64,000 nucleotides of DNA from Lamprobacter modestohalophilus (GCF_016583905.1 NZ_NRRY01000029.1:1-64000); one strand, 5' to 3'; numbered from the stretch's first letter, positions 52,548 to 61,995 are shown. Notes: generated by a model from the letters alone, not told the origin. A program made the numbers and translations.

Positions 52548-53621
52548 CTAGAGGCTATCCAGCTCGGCAAGGGCTGCTTGAACGAGATTCTCTGGCAGCG
52601 GCACGTAGCGTAATGACTCGGCGTATTGCTGGCCTTCGGTCAGCGTCCAACGGATCAGGTCGTGCACCTTCGCGGTCTTGTCGGCGGGCTCGTAGGCATC
52701 GCGGACCAACGCCCAGGTGTAGGTGACGATCGGGTAGGATCGAGCGCCCTGCGGGTCAGGGATGGTGCGGGTCAGAGCGCTTGGGGGGCTGTCAGAGCCA
52801 TCGGCGAGGCCGCGGCGCCCGGTTTCGACGTTGGGCTGTACGTAACCACCGGCTTGGTTCTCCAGCCAGGCGAGTGAGAGGCCGAGGCGCTGCGCGAAAC
52901 CGGCCTCGACGTAGCCGATGGAGCCCTCGGTGACCTTGATTCGCTGTGCGACGCCTTCGTTGCCACGCGCTTCCATGGCGCCGCCCGGCCAGTCGATCTG
53001 TTTGCTCACACCAGGGCCGGCGGCCCAGTCCTTGTTAATCGCGGCGAGATGGTTCGTGAAGGCAAAGGTGGTGCCGCTCGAATCGCGGCGGCCGACGACC
53101 TGGATCAGCTTCGGCGGCAGGTTGATTCCAGGGTTGGCGGCGATCAGGCGTGGATCATCCCAGCGGAAGGCCTTGCCGAGGAAGATGTCGGCGTAGACAT
53201 CGCGCGGCAGATTGATCGGCCCCTGCACGCCCGGCAGGTTGTAGGCGATGGCGATCATGCCGCCGGTGATGGGTAGTTGCGCGAAGTGGCCTTCAAACTG
53301 CTTGTCCTCATCGCCGCGCAAGGGCGCATCGGTGGCGCCAATATCGACGCTGCCGGCGAGGAAGCGCTCGATGCCGGCGCCGCTGCCGATCGAGTCGTAG
53401 CTTAGGCTCAGGTCTGAATGCTCAGTGCCGTAGACCTGGAGCCATTGGTTGAACATCGGGGCCGCGAATGAGGAGCCGGCGGCGGTGATCGCGTCAGCGC
53501 TGGTCGTCGTTAAAGGCTGGTCGGCGGTGTCATCACCCTGTTGCGGCTGGCAGCCGCCGAGCAGGGAGACGCAAAGAACAGATACCGAGGCAGTGATCGC
53601 GAATGGAACAGGCAGGCGCAT
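52548..53621 (-). CDS. PstS-like phosphate-binding lipoprotein in the ars operon
   Basis: A 357-aa substrate-binding protein with a lipoprotein signal (VLCVSLLGGC) and the PstS motifs ITAAGSSFAAPMFNQW, SIGSGAGIERFLAG, VGRRDSSGTTFAFTNHL. It resembles E. coli PstS more than the other PstS here. PstS genes recur in arsenic islands, where a high-selectivity binder may favour phosphate over arsenate. It lies between arsR and gapdh, preceded by its own Pho box. No permease accompanies it, so it probably feeds PstCAB at 34-38 kb. Confidence 0.9.
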   Translation of the reverse strand: MRLPVPFAITASVSVLCVSLLGGCQPQQGDDTADQPLTTTSADAITAAGSSFAAPMFNQWLQVYGTEHSDLSLSYDSIGSGAGIERFLAGSVDIGATDAPLRGDEDKQFEGHFAQLPITGGMIAIAYNLPGVQGPINLPRDVYADIFLGKAFRWDDPRLIAANPGINLPPKLIQVVGRRDSSGTTFAFTNHLAAINKDWAAGPGVSKQIDWPGGAMEARGNEGVAQRIKVTEGSIGYVEAGFAQRLGLSLAWLENQAGGYVQPNVETGRRGLADGSDSPPSALTRTIPDPQGARSYPIVTYTWALVRDAYEPADKTAKVHDLIRWTLTEGQQYAESLRYVPLPENLVQAALAELDSL

Positions 53622-53688
53622 TCTGGTCTCCGGGGTGCAGGTGGATCTCAGCGGTCGGCCTAGTCTATAGCGTTACTCGAATATATGG

Positions 53689-53717
53689 ATGACCAAATGT
53701 TTACGGAATGATGACAG
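53689..53717 (-). promoter_or_regulatory. Pho box array upstream of the ars-linked pstS
   Basis: On the minus strand: CTGTCAT-CATT-CCGTAAA-CATT-TGGTCAT, half-sites spaced 11 bp with 7/7, 4/7 and 5/7 matches to the PhoB half-site. It lies 68 bases before the pstS start, the same distance as the array before the other pstS. Confidence 0.6.
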
Positions 53718-53723
53718 GTCGCT

Positions 53724-53751
53724 TGGTGAGTGGTGAGTGGTGAGTGGTGAG
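53724..53751. repeat. 7-bp tandem repeat TGGTGAG, 4 copies
   Basis: Four exact units directly after the arsR stop codon. Confidence 0.92.
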
Positions 53752-53752
53752 T

Positions 53753-54106
53753 TTAGGCGCAGCGGGGTGCGTCTGGGCGATTTGGCATTGTGCTTAATGC
53801 GGTGGTGTCGTCGATGAAGGGTTGACTGGATTGGAGGCCGGTTTGCGTCTCGTGTAGCACGGTCTTGGCCCAGTCGGGAAGGGCAGGATTGATCCGGTAG
53901 TAGATCCAGGTGCTGGCGCGTCGATCGGTCACCAGCCCCTGCTCGCGAAGCTGCGCAAGGTGGCGGGAGATGTGAGGTTGACTCACCCCGATGGCATAGG
54001 TCAGCTCACAGACACAGAGCTCGGAATAGCGTCCGAGCAGCATCAGGGTGCGTAGCCGAGTCGGGTGGGCGAGGGCGCCATAGAAGGCACTGGGATCGAT
54101 GCTCAT
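53753..54106 (-). CDS. arsR: ArsR-family arsenite-responsive repressor
   Basis: A 117-aa winged-helix regulator. The DNA-recognition helix is GVSQPHISRHLAQLREQGLV. The metal site is ELCVCELTYAI, the Cys-Val-Cys of the classical ArsR type, so As(III) should release it from DNA. A C-terminal Cys (APRCA) might be a third ligand. First gene of the minus-strand arsenic operon. It starts at ATG 54106; about 175 bases upstream have no gene and should hold its promoter. Confidence 0.92.
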   Translation of the reverse strand: MSIDPSAFYGALAHPTRLRTLMLLGRYSELCVCELTYAIGVSQPHISRHLAQLREQGLVTDRRASTWIYYRINPALPDWAKTVLHETQTGLQSSQPFIDDTTALSTMPNRPDAPRCA

Positions 54107-54281
54107 GTGGTCCCTGTCGGAGATGATCTATCCAAGTCGCAGAGCGGCGTGAAGCGCTGCTCAGGCTTCACTAGTTCCTCGCTTTGCAGCGGTTGCGGGC
54201 AGCGGCTACATCGGCACTCATGGCTAAGAGGATGCCGATCGAGGGCGAATGGCTGAGGAACAGTCTGTCTATCCTATGGGT

Positions 54282-55385
54282 TCAGGGAATCACCAAGGTC
54301 AGACCCGGTGGGATCGGAGCCGGATCATCGAGCAGGTGACGATTGGCCTCGAAGAGACGCGTCCAGGTCTCCTCGTCGCCGTAGAACATGGCGCTGATGC
54401 GTGCGAGCGAGTCGCCTGGACGCACCCGATAGACGGTGCGGTCACCTTGGGCACGGGCGAGGAGGTATTGGCTGCGATGCAGGGCGTTTTCCGTTTCTTG
54501 AATCTGCTGCCAAAGCTGCGGGTTTTGCACCCCTTGGCCTTCGCGGATGAGGCGCGCGAGAACTTCGGCGTCTCGCCTCGCTTGCGTCTGGGCCTGGGCG
54601 GCCGTCAGCGTGCCGCCTTCCGGCGCAGGCAGACGCGCGCGTAGCTCGGCGATACGGTCTTCGAGCTGCTGCTTTGCTTCAGCGCGTCGAGTATCCGCGG
54701 CCTCTAAGCGTGCGATTTGCGCTTCGCGTTGAGCGAGCTGTTGCTCGAGACTCTGAATGCGGGCGTCTACGCCTCCGAGCCGGTCCTTATGCTCTCGCAG
54801 TCGTAGCTCCGCCGCGGTGAGCTGTGCTGTGTGCTTCTGCGTTGCGAGCTCACGCTGTTGCCTGAGCTGTTGAATCTCGGTTCGGAGCGCTGCGGCTTCG
54901 ATCTCGGCGCGCTCGGCGGCGGTCTGGCTGTGGCGAAGCTGCTGCTGAACGCGTTCTAGCTCGCGGGCTTGGGCTTCAAGGTCTGCCTGTTTGCGGTTCA
55001 GTAGGTCGAGCTGCAGGCTCAGCCGCGCCTTTTCGGCTTCGACGGCCGTGAGCTGCGACTGCAGTGTTGCGACCTGCGCTTGGGTTTGCTGGGAGGCCTC
55101 CTGCACCCGTTCGAGCTTAGCCTTGGGCCGAGCTTGCTCGGACGGGCTGATGGGTTGTCGTTGCGGGCCGGGGCGCTCGTTCCAAGCCTGCTGCCCAGCG
55201 TCTTCGGGGCTTGCTTGCGGCGCTGTGTCCGCAGGGGAGGTAGTTGGTCTGGCCTCGTCGTCCGCCAGCACAATGGCCGCGCCGAGCAGGAGTCCGCTTG
55301 CGCTCAGCGCCAACCAGCGGCTAGCGCGGTGCTGCCGCGCTAACCATTGTTGACTCGATAGCTGGTTTGCAGAGGGGGTCGGCAT
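54282..55385 (-). CDS. LysM-domain protein with long coiled coil
   Basis: A 367-aa protein: a single N-terminal membrane or signal helix (WLALSASGLLLGAAIVLA), a Pro/Gln-rich linker, about 170 residues of Gln/Ala/Arg/Glu coiled coil (95-265), and a C-terminal LysM (YRVRPGDSLARISAMFYGDEETWTRLFEAN). The layout recalls FimV/TPR-less LysM proteins that bind peptidoglycan at poles or septa. It does not belong to the arsenic operon by content, though it lies upstream on the same strand. Confidence 0.8.
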   Translation of the reverse strand: MPTPSANQLSSQQWLARQHRASRWLALSASGLLLGAAIVLADDEARPTTSPADTAPQASPEDAGQQAWNERPGPQRQPISPSEQARPKAKLERVQEASQQTQAQVATLQSQLTAVEAEKARLSLQLDLLNRKQADLEAQARELERVQQQLRHSQTAAERAEIEAAALRTEIQQLRQQRELATQKHTAQLTAAELRLREHKDRLGGVDARIQSLEQQLAQREAQIARLEAADTRRAEAKQQLEDRIAELRARLPAPEGGTLTAAQAQTQARRDAEVLARLIREGQGVQNPQLWQQIQETENALHRSQYLLARAQGDRTVYRVRPGDSLARISAMFYGDEETWTRLFEANRHLLDDPAPIPPGLTLVIP

Positions 55386-55575
55386 CGCAATCTCCGCGGC
55401 GGCTTGAATCCAGGCCCGACCAAGTCGGGCGACATGGCACGAAAGAGGTTAGACCTCTCCCGTGCGGCATTATGCCCCTGAAGAGGAAGGTTTCAACCGG
55501 CAGATTGCGGTCAGGGCCCGCCTGCGCCATGAGCCTGCGCCATGAATGGAGTCGGGGCGCGGCGGATCGACGCCA

Positions 55576-56937
55576 CTAACAGCCGCCGGGTAATCCCGCC
55601 AGGGCCATCGCCATCTCGCCTTCGTCATAGCTCAGGTCGTCGAGCTTACCGTCTTTGTAGTCCATATAGGCCTGCATGTCGAAGTGTCCGTGTCCGCAGA
55701 GGTTGAACAGGATCGCCTTCGACTCTCCGGACTCACGGCATTTCTCGGCCTCGTGGATGGCGGCGCGCACGGCGTGGTTGGCCTCCGGGGCCGGCAAGAT
55801 ACCCTCGGCCTTGGCGAAACGGATGCCAGCGTCGAAACACTCGAGCTGATTGTAGGAGCGTGGCTTGATCAAGCCCAGCTTGGCCAGATGGCTGATCTGT
55901 GGCGCCATGCCGTGATAACGCAGCCCGCCGGCATGGAAGCCGGGTGGCACGAAGGTTGAGCCGAGCGTGTACATCTTCACCAGCGGGGTTAGATGCGCGG
56001 TGTCGCCGAAGTCGTAGGCGAAGGCGCCCTTGGTCAGGGTCGGGCAGGCTGAGGGCTCGACGGCGATGAACTCGGTCTTCAGGTCGTCGCGCATGGCCTG
56101 GTGCAGGAAGGGGAAGGCGATGCCGGCGAAGTTGCTGCCGCCGCCGGTGCAGCCGATGACCATGTCCGGGTAGTCGTCGGCCATCTGCATCTGCTCGATC
56201 GACTCAAGTCCGGTGACGGTTTGATGCAGCAGCACATGGTTGAGCACGCTGCCCAGCGCATAGCGCGTGTCATCGCGTTGTACCGCCAGCTCGACGGCCT
56301 CACTGATGGCGATACCGAGACTGCCGGTACTGTCTGGATGCTCGGCGAGGATGGCACGCCCGGACTGGGTGCGGTCACTTGGGCTGGCGATGCACTCGGC
56401 GCCGAGGGTCTCCATGTAGGCGCGGCGGTAAGGCTTATGGTTGAAGCTGACCTTGACCATGAAGACGACGATCTCGAGATCGAAGAAGGTGCCGGCCAGC
56501 GCCAGTGACGAGCCCCATTGACCGGCGCCGGTCTCGGTGGTGATTCGCTTCACACCTTCGATCTTGTTGTAGAAGGCTTGTGGAATCGCGGTGTTCGGCT
56601 TGTGCGAGCCGGCTGGGCTGACGCCCTCATATTTGTAATAGATGCGAGCTGGGGTATCGAGCGCTTGCTCGAGTCTGCGGGCCCGGAACATCGGTGATGG
56701 GCGCCATTGCCGGTAGACGTCACGGACCGGCTTGGGGATCTCAACCTCACGCTCGGTGCTCATCTCCTGCTCGATCACGGCGCGCGGGAAGATCGGGGCG
56801 AGGTCATCGGGCGTGATGGGCGTTTTGGTGCCGGGGTGGAGCACGGGCGCCATCGGCTCGGGTAGGTCGGCGTTGATGTTGTACCAGAACTTGGGCAGGT
56901 GCTCTTCGTCGAGCAGGTACTTGACGCTGTCGGACAT
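55576..56937 (-). CDS. TrpB2-type tryptophan synthase beta-like protein
   Basis: A 453-aa PLP enzyme of the TrpB2 family: [16 protein letters not shown] with the PLP lysine, [26 protein letters not shown] for the phosphate, and LCGHGHFDM near the end. TrpB2 makes tryptophan from serine and indole without the alpha subunit, possibly as an indole salvage enzyme. No other trp gene is near, as is usual for trpB2. Start ATG 56937. Length is normal for the family. Confidence 0.93.
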   Translation of the reverse strand: MSDSVKYLLDEEHLPKFWYNINADLPEPMAPVLHPGTKTPITPDDLAPIFPRAVIEQEMSTEREVEIPKPVRDVYRQWRPSPMFRARRLEQALDTPARIYYKYEGVSPAGSHKPNTAIPQAFYNKIEGVKRITTETGAGQWGSSLALAGTFFDLEIVVFMVKVSFNHKPYRRAYMETLGAECIASPSDRTQSGRAILAEHPDSTGSLGIAISEAVELAVQRDDTRYALGSVLNHVLLHQTVTGLESIEQMQMADDYPDMVIGCTGGGSNFAGIAFPFLHQAMRDDLKTEFIAVEPSACPTLTKGAFAYDFGDTAHLTPLVKMYTLGSTFVPPGFHAGGLRYHGMAPQISHLAKLGLIKPRSYNQLECFDAGIRFAKAEGILPAPEANHAVRAAIHEAEKCRESGESKAILFNLCGHGHFDMQAYMDYKDGKLDDLSYDEGEMAMALAGLPGGC

Positions 56938-57440
56938 GATCGTTTCTCAGTTTCCCCAGTCGTATTTTGTGGCCGTTCTACCTGATCGCCGGCCGAGGCA
57001 GGCCAGAACGCTAGAACGCTAGCGCTATCTGTTCGTCAAATCCGGCAGTCGGCCGGCAGTCAGGGTGAATGGCTATTGGTGCTATGGCACGTTCGCCGCC
57101 ATCGATACTGGCGATCGCTGGCCAGTGCTTGCGGCGTCGGCAAGTTTGCCAGGTTATCGGTGTTGGCTGAAGGGCGCTTGCGCAACTCTTTGGTCGTCGG
57201 CCTTGATCGTCGACCTTGATCGTCGACCATTGCTTGTAGACGTCCGAGCTTGGGGTTACTGTCACCGGCTAACGGGTAGCAAGCTGATTGGTGCAAGCGA
57301 ACAGGTGGTAAGCTGACCGGTAGACCTTGCGGCTTGTTTGTCTGGGGCGACTGAGCCCCCTCCTGATGACTCCCTGATGATTCCCTGTTGATTGCCTACG
57401 ACACCCTTATTCGGTAGCACGCGCGTTAAGAGGACCCGCC
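56938..57440. other. 503-bp gap with small repeats, no gene seen
   Basis: Divergent region between trpB2 and the coiled-coil gene. CCTTGATCGTCGA is repeated exactly at 57201-57213 and 57214-57226; near 57363-57395 a unit like CCTGATGATTC is repeated three times; CTAGAACG is doubled near 57010. No convincing frame. Confidence 0.55.
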
Positions 57441-58613
57441 ATGAGCACCACCGCAGCCCCGATGCAGCACCTGGATAAAGCGATGAATACCCTGCATGAG
57501 ATGGGCCTACTGCCCAGCAAGCAGCGCAGCGCTGATGATCCGATGATCCCGTTACTGGAGGCCATCGCCGTGCTCGATGAGGAGCGGGTGACCGCCATTG
57601 CCCGCACGTTGGGCCAGGCCTCGACCTTCAACACCGTGGTCCGTCAGCAGGTGCAGGCGATGGAGGTTGGCAACCGCTTCGAGGAGATCACCAACGCCTT
57701 CAACAGCATCCGTCACGATGCCAAGATGATGGTCGATCAGCTCGAGGATGGTCAGCTCGATACCTTTGAGCGCGCGGCCAATGTGTGGATGCGGGTGACG
57801 CGTGGAGACATCCCGAAGCGTTTCGATAAGATCAAGGCCAGCTACCTGGAGGTCACGGAAAGCACCAACGAACAGATCCAGCGCGAGCAGCGCATCCTGG
57901 AGGCCTATCAGGATTTCCGCGGCGCGCTCAAATCATCCGAGGTCCTCGCACTGGAGGTGCTGAAGAAGGCAGAAGCAGCGCTGGAGGCGGCGCGTGCTGA
58001 GGTCGACCAGGCAATGCAGCAGATCGAGGCCTTCACTGGCGAGGATGCGGCGGCACGCGCCCGGCTGGAGATGGCCCGCGATGAGCAGGTGCGGGCGCTG
58101 CAGAATGTCGACAAGCGGTATCAGATTGCCAAGGATCTCTCTGACAACCTGACCGTCTCCTACAACACCTCCGAGGTGGTGATGGCGCGGTTGCTGCAGA
58201 CCACCAATGCCAAGGAGCGGCTCTATCAGCAGGCGATCAGCTTCTTCACCACCAACGAGACCGTGCTGACCGCCCTCAGTGCCTCGTTCACGGGCATGTT
58301 CGGCCTCGCCGAGACCACTGAGACGGTCAATGCGATGAAAGACGGGATCAGCCAGTCTCTTGAAGTGCTGGCGGATATCGGCGGTAAGGTTCAAGAGGAG
58401 GCGATCAAGGCCGGCTATGGGCCGACGATCCGGGCTGAATCGGTGAAGAAGCTGGTCGACTCAGTGGTCAACTACCAGACCCATTCGCGCGAGATCATCG
58501 AGGAGATGCGCATCGCCGCGACCCGCAACGCCGAGGAGATCCGCGACGCGGTCGAGGATGGCAAGCGGCGCATGGCGCGGCTGGCCGAGCAGGGGCATGG
58601 CTTGGTGGCATAG
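57441..58613 (+). CDS. Helical coiled-coil protein, first of a three-gene unit
   Basis: A 390-aa soluble protein, almost wholly alpha-helical, with no signal or membrane segment. The strongest conserved-looking parts are QREQRILEAYQDFRGALKSS, AKDLSDNLTVSYNTSEVVMARL and YGPTIRAESVKKLVDSVVNYQ. It recalls the toxic-anion-resistance (TelA) group in length and helix pattern, but I see no diagnostic motif. Followed 28 bases later by a DUF6384-like membrane protein and then a coiled-coil protein with a Gly-rich tail. Function unknown. Confidence 0.65.
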   Translation: MSTTAAPMQHLDKAMNTLHEMGLLPSKQRSADDPMIPLLEAIAVLDEERVTAIARTLGQASTFNTVVRQQVQAMEVGNRFEEITNAFNSIRHDAKMMVDQLEDGQLDTFERAANVWMRVTRGDIPKRFDKIKASYLEVTESTNEQIQREQRILEAYQDFRGALKSSEVLALEVLKKAEAALEAARAEVDQAMQQIEAFTGEDAAARARLEMARDEQVRALQNVDKRYQIAKDLSDNLTVSYNTSEVVMARLLQTTNAKERLYQQAISFFTTNETVLTALSASFTGMFGLAETTETVNAMKDGISQSLEVLADIGGKVQEEAIKAGYGPTIRAESVKKLVDSVVNYQTHSREIIEEMRIAATRNAEEIRDAVEDGKRRMARLAEQGHGLVA

Positions 58614-58641
58614 CTCCTGATTGGAGCAGGACGCACTTGGG

Positions 58642-59586
58642 ATGCCAAAGCAGAGCGATAAACAGAGTCAGAGCCCCGAGCACAGCGGGATGGGAGCGGC
58701 AGCCGTGACGGCTCCGCTCGATGACATGATGCTGGCGATGGACGTTGTCGACACGCTTCGCCGCCAGCAGCGTTTGGTCGAGCAGGAACTCGACAGCGGC
58801 CAGCGCGAGGCGGCCTTAAAGGCGCGGCTGAAGCGGGTGTATCAGGCGCAAGGTATCGAGGTCAGCGAGGCCGTGCTTGCTGAAGGCGTGCGGGCGCTGC
58901 GCGAGGATCGCTTCGTCTATCAGCCGCCGGCGCCGTCCTTTGCCGTTACCTTGGCGCGGATCTATGTCAGCCGCAGCACCTGGGGCAAGTGGCTGCTGGG
59001 TGGGTTAGCACTGCTGTTGCTCCTGTTTGTGGCTTGGTACCTGTTGGTCGTCATGCCGCGCCAGGCCTTGCCTGGCGATCTTGAGGAACGCCATGCTCAG
59101 GTGCGCGAGCTGGCGCGATCGCAGACGGTGGATGCGCAGGCCGATCAGCTTCTGGCTGCGGCCCAGCAAGCGCTCAGAGAGGGCGAGACAGGGCGCGCCC
59201 GCGATCAGCTCATCCAGCTCGAACAACTGCGCGATCAGCTGGCGGTGGGCTATCAGCTTCGGGTGGTGAATCAGCCCGGTGTGCGCAGCGGTGTCTGGCG
59301 CATCCCGGAGGCCAATCCTGATACGCGCAACTATTATCTGATCGTCGAGGCGATCGGGGCCGGCGGGCGACCGATTCCGGTGCCGGTGCGCAATGAAGAG
59401 ACCGGCAAGATCGAGCGGGTCGAGCGCTGGGGGCTGCGGGTCGATCAAAAGACCTTCGAGCGTGTGGCGGCGGATAAACAAGACGATGGCATCATCCAGG
59501 ACGATCTCCTTGGCAGCAAGGCGCCAGGCGCGCTGGAGCCGGACTACCGCGTACCGGCCAGCGGTGCGGCGATCACGGAGTGGTAG
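58642..59586 (+). CDS. DUF6384-like single-pass membrane protein
   Basis: A 314-aa protein. The N-terminal 90 residues (LDDMMLAMDVVDTLRRQQRL, then YQAQGIEVSEAVLAEGVRAL and FVYQPPAPSF) match my memory of DUF6384. One helix (WLLGGLALLLLLFVAWYLLVV) follows at about 117-140, then a coiled stretch and a compact beta domain (NYYLIVEAIGAGGRPIPVPV). Orientation predicts the C-terminal domain outside. The frame opens at TTG 58621; ATG 58642 is preferred. Second gene of the unit. Confidence 0.65.
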   Translation: MPKQSDKQSQSPEHSGMGAAAVTAPLDDMMLAMDVVDTLRRQQRLVEQELDSGQREAALKARLKRVYQAQGIEVSEAVLAEGVRALREDRFVYQPPAPSFAVTLARIYVSRSTWGKWLLGGLALLLLLFVAWYLLVVMPRQALPGDLEERHAQVRELARSQTVDAQADQLLAAAQQALREGETGRARDQLIQLEQLRDQLAVGYQLRVVNQPGVRSGVWRIPEANPDTRNYYLIVEAIGAGGRPIPVPVRNEETGKIERVERWGLRVDQKTFERVAADKQDDGIIQDDLLGSKAPGALEPDYRVPASGAAITEW

Positions 59587-59670
59587 CAGCATGCATCCAG
59601 CGCCAGGTCAGCATCGAAAGCAGATCGACACCGGTCCACCCTTCCTTGAACAGCTGCAGTGGGGAGATCG

Positions 59671-61146
59671 ATGATCAGCGGCCAACATGCGATTGCTGAG
59701 GTCAGTCAGGCCGCTCAGGGCCAGCAGCAGGCGCTCGATGCGCTGGACGCGCGTCTTGCCGAGCTGCGCAGTCAGGAGCAGGCCTTGCTGCACGAGCGCG
59801 CCGAGCAGCTGAAGGCGTTAGCGCGGATACGCGTCGAGCTCCTCGGAAGCGATGCCAGCGGCGCTTTAGACGCTGCGGAAGTGGAGGCGGCGCGGCTGCT
59901 CGAGGAGCGAGACGCCGCGTCCGCGGCACTGGAGCAGGAGATCATCGATGTGCAGGCCGGGCTCGACGCCCTGGAGCAGGCCCGCAGTGCGCAATTGGAG
60001 CGATTGCAGTCGGCGGCCGATGCCTTGGATCGCGCCGAAGCGGAGACCCAGACGCGCCTCGCCGCCGACGCTGACTATCAGGCGCAGTTGGAGCAGACGC
60101 AAGAGGCCGAGCGCATCGCCCTGTACGCGGCCGAGAAGGCCAGCGAGCGCGAGCAGGAGCAGGCGAGCAAGACCAGCGCCTATCAGGCCGATCCGCTGTT
60201 CATGTATCTCTGGCAACGCGACTATGGCGGTGAGACCTATCGCGGGCGGGGCTTGACGGCCCGGCTCGATGGCAAGGTTGCGCGGCTGGTCGGTTATACC
60301 GATGCGCGCCTGTCCTACCAGCGTCTGCTGGAGATTGCCCCACGCTTGCGCACCCATGCCGAGCAGATGCAGGAGCGTGCCGAGGCCGAGATCGATGCCC
60401 TGTCTGCCCTGGACGAGGCCGCCCGCGCGGCTGACGGCATCCCGGCCCTAGAGGAGGCGCGGGATCGCGAGCAGGAGGCGGTTGATGCGATCGACCAGCG
60501 TATCGATCAGGAGGAATTGCGTTTGGACGAGCTGATCGAGCAGCGGGCGCTCTTTGCCACCGGCCAGGATGGGCAGAGCCGGGCGGCGGTCGAGCGCTTG
60601 GCGGAGGCCTTGGGCGCCAGCGAGTTGGTCGAGCTCGAGCGTGCCGCGCGTGTCACGCCGATGCGCGAGGACGACCAGTTGGTCGCGACCTTGATCGAGC
60701 TTGAGCGCGAGGAGCGCCGGCTGGCGTTCATGCGCGAGCAGACCGAGGCCGCGCGCAGCAAGCAGCAAGGGCGGCTGCGGGAGTTGATGCAGGTCCAGCA
60801 AGCGATGCGCAAGCGCCGGATGGACCGCCCAGGCTCGCAATTCGAGGACAAGGCGCTGGTAGCGATGATGCTGGCCAACTTCGCCAAGGGCCTGCTGGAC
60901 CAGAAGGGGCTGTTGCGCGGGCTCGAGGAACAGTATCGCTATCGGCCGCCGCGCACTGATCCTGATTTCGGCTCTGGCGGTTATCGCCGCGGCTCGCCAT
61001 GGGGCGGACGTCCTCATCCGGGATCAATCGGGCGCTCGTCTGGTCGCTCGCGAGGCGCATCCAGTCAAGGCGGCTTCGGTGGTGGCGGATTTGGCACCGG
61101 TGGCGGCTTTGGTGGCGGTGGCTTCCGCACTGGTGGTGGTTTTTAA
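59671..61146 (+). CDS. Coiled-coil protein with glycine-rich tail, third of the unit
   Basis: A 491-aa protein from ATG 59671, which has GGGGAG 5 bases before. Two long Ala/Glu/Arg/Gln coiled coils (1-160 and 240-390) flank a small domain (DPLFMYLWQRDYGGETYRGRG). The last 55 residues are Gly/Ser/Arg-rich with FGGGGFGTGG-like repeats. No signal or helix. Probably binds the membrane protein encoded before it. No known family assigned. Confidence 0.65.
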   Translation: MISGQHAIAEVSQAAQGQQQALDALDARLAELRSQEQALLHERAEQLKALARIRVELLGSDASGALDAAEVEAARLLEERDAASAALEQEIIDVQAGLDALEQARSAQLERLQSAADALDRAEAETQTRLAADADYQAQLEQTQEAERIALYAAEKASEREQEQASKTSAYQADPLFMYLWQRDYGGETYRGRGLTARLDGKVARLVGYTDARLSYQRLLEIAPRLRTHAEQMQERAEAEIDALSALDEAARAADGIPALEEARDREQEAVDAIDQRIDQEELRLDELIEQRALFATGQDGQSRAAVERLAEALGASELVELERAARVTPMREDDQLVATLIELEREERRLAFMREQTEAARSKQQGRLRELMQVQQAMRKRRMDRPGSQFEDKALVAMMLANFAKGLLDQKGLLRGLEEQYRYRPPRTDPDFGSGGYRRGSPWGGRPHPGSIGRSSGRSRGASSQGGFGGGGFGTGGGFGGGGFRTGGGF

Positions 61147-61176
61147 GGGCCAGGGCTGAATGCTGAGCAACGTTAA

Positions 61177-61950
61177 ATGCTGAGCTATATCGGCGTCTCC
61201 AAAGGCTATGGCGGCCAGCTCGCGCTCGACGGCATCGATCTCGACTGCGCTGAAGCTGCCACCACCGTCTTGATTGGCCCTAGCGGCTGCGGCAAGTCGA
61301 CCCTGCTGCGGCTTGCGGCCGGACTGATCCGCGCCGATGCCGGCGAGGTCTGGTTCGAGGGCGCCCCGCTCGGCGCCGAGAACCTGCGCGCGGCGCGCCT
61401 GCGCATGGGCTACATGATCCAGGAAGGTGGGCTGTTTCCGCATTTGAGCGTTCGTGCAAATGTTGAGCTGATGGCGCGCGAGCTTGGCTGGCCGACATCC
61501 AAGCGGCGCGAGCGGCTTGCGGAGCTGGCCGAGCTGGTGCAGCTGCCAGCTACGCTGTTGGACCGCTTTCCGCTCGAACTCTCCGGTGGTCAGCGTCAGC
61601 GTGCAGCGCTGATGCGCGCGCTGATGCTGGACCCGGATCTGATCCTGCTCGACGAGCCGCTCGGCGCCCTGGACCCAATGATCCGGGTCGAGCTGCAGCG
61701 CGAGCTGGCAGCGATCTTCCAGCGCCTGCACAAGACCGTGCTGATGGTGACTCATGATCTGGCCGAAGCGGTATTCTTCGGCGATCAGCTGGTGTTATTG
61801 CGCGCTGGGCGCATCGTCCAGCAGGGTTCGGCTCAAGCCTTGCTGCAATCGCCAGCCGAGCCTTTCGTCGCCGAGTTCGTCAATGCCCAGCGCGAGCCGC
61901 AGCGGGTGTTGATGGAGGTGAGTCAAGGCCTGAGCGCGCCTGTCTTTTAA
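61177..61950 (+). CDS. ABC transporter ATP-binding protein (osmoprotectant type)
   Basis: A 257-aa ATPase: Walker [19 protein letters not shown], signature LSGGQRQRAALMRALML, Walker B LILLDEPLGALDP and THDLAEAVFFGDQ, the pattern of OpuCA/ProV and related importers of the quaternary-amine group. No CBS domains, permease or binding-protein gene follows. The last codons and stop (CTTTTAA) come from the tRNA-Lys 3' half, so an integration event cut the operon at this point. Confidence 0.85.
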   Translation: MLSYIGVSKGYGGQLALDGIDLDCAEAATTVLIGPSGCGKSTLLRLAAGLIRADAGEVWFEGAPLGAENLRAARLRMGYMIQEGGLFPHLSVRANVELMARELGWPTSKRRERLAELAELVQLPATLLDRFPLELSGGQRQRAALMRALMLDPDLILLDEPLGALDPMIRVELQRELAAIFQRLHKTVLMVTHDLAEAVFFGDQLVLLRAGRIVQQGSAQALLQSPAEPFVAEFVNAQREPQRVLMEVSQGLSAPVF

Positions 61951-61988
61951 TCAGGTGGTCGCAGGTTCGAACCCTGCAGGGCGCACCA
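61939..61988 (+). other. 3' half of tRNA-Lys(UUU): integration attachment site
   Basis: From the anticodon stem and loop CTTTTAA (anticodon TTT) through the T arm GCAGGTTCGAACCCTGC, acceptor strand AGGGCGC and ACCA, 45 bases match a tRNA-Lys 3' half. The 5' half is absent; ABC ATPase coding sequence stands in its place. This is the typical duplicated core left by a tyrosine-recombinase element using a tRNA gene. An anticodon-stem base (T at 61943) no longer pairs. Confidence 0.8.
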
Positions 61989-61995
61989 ATAAAAA

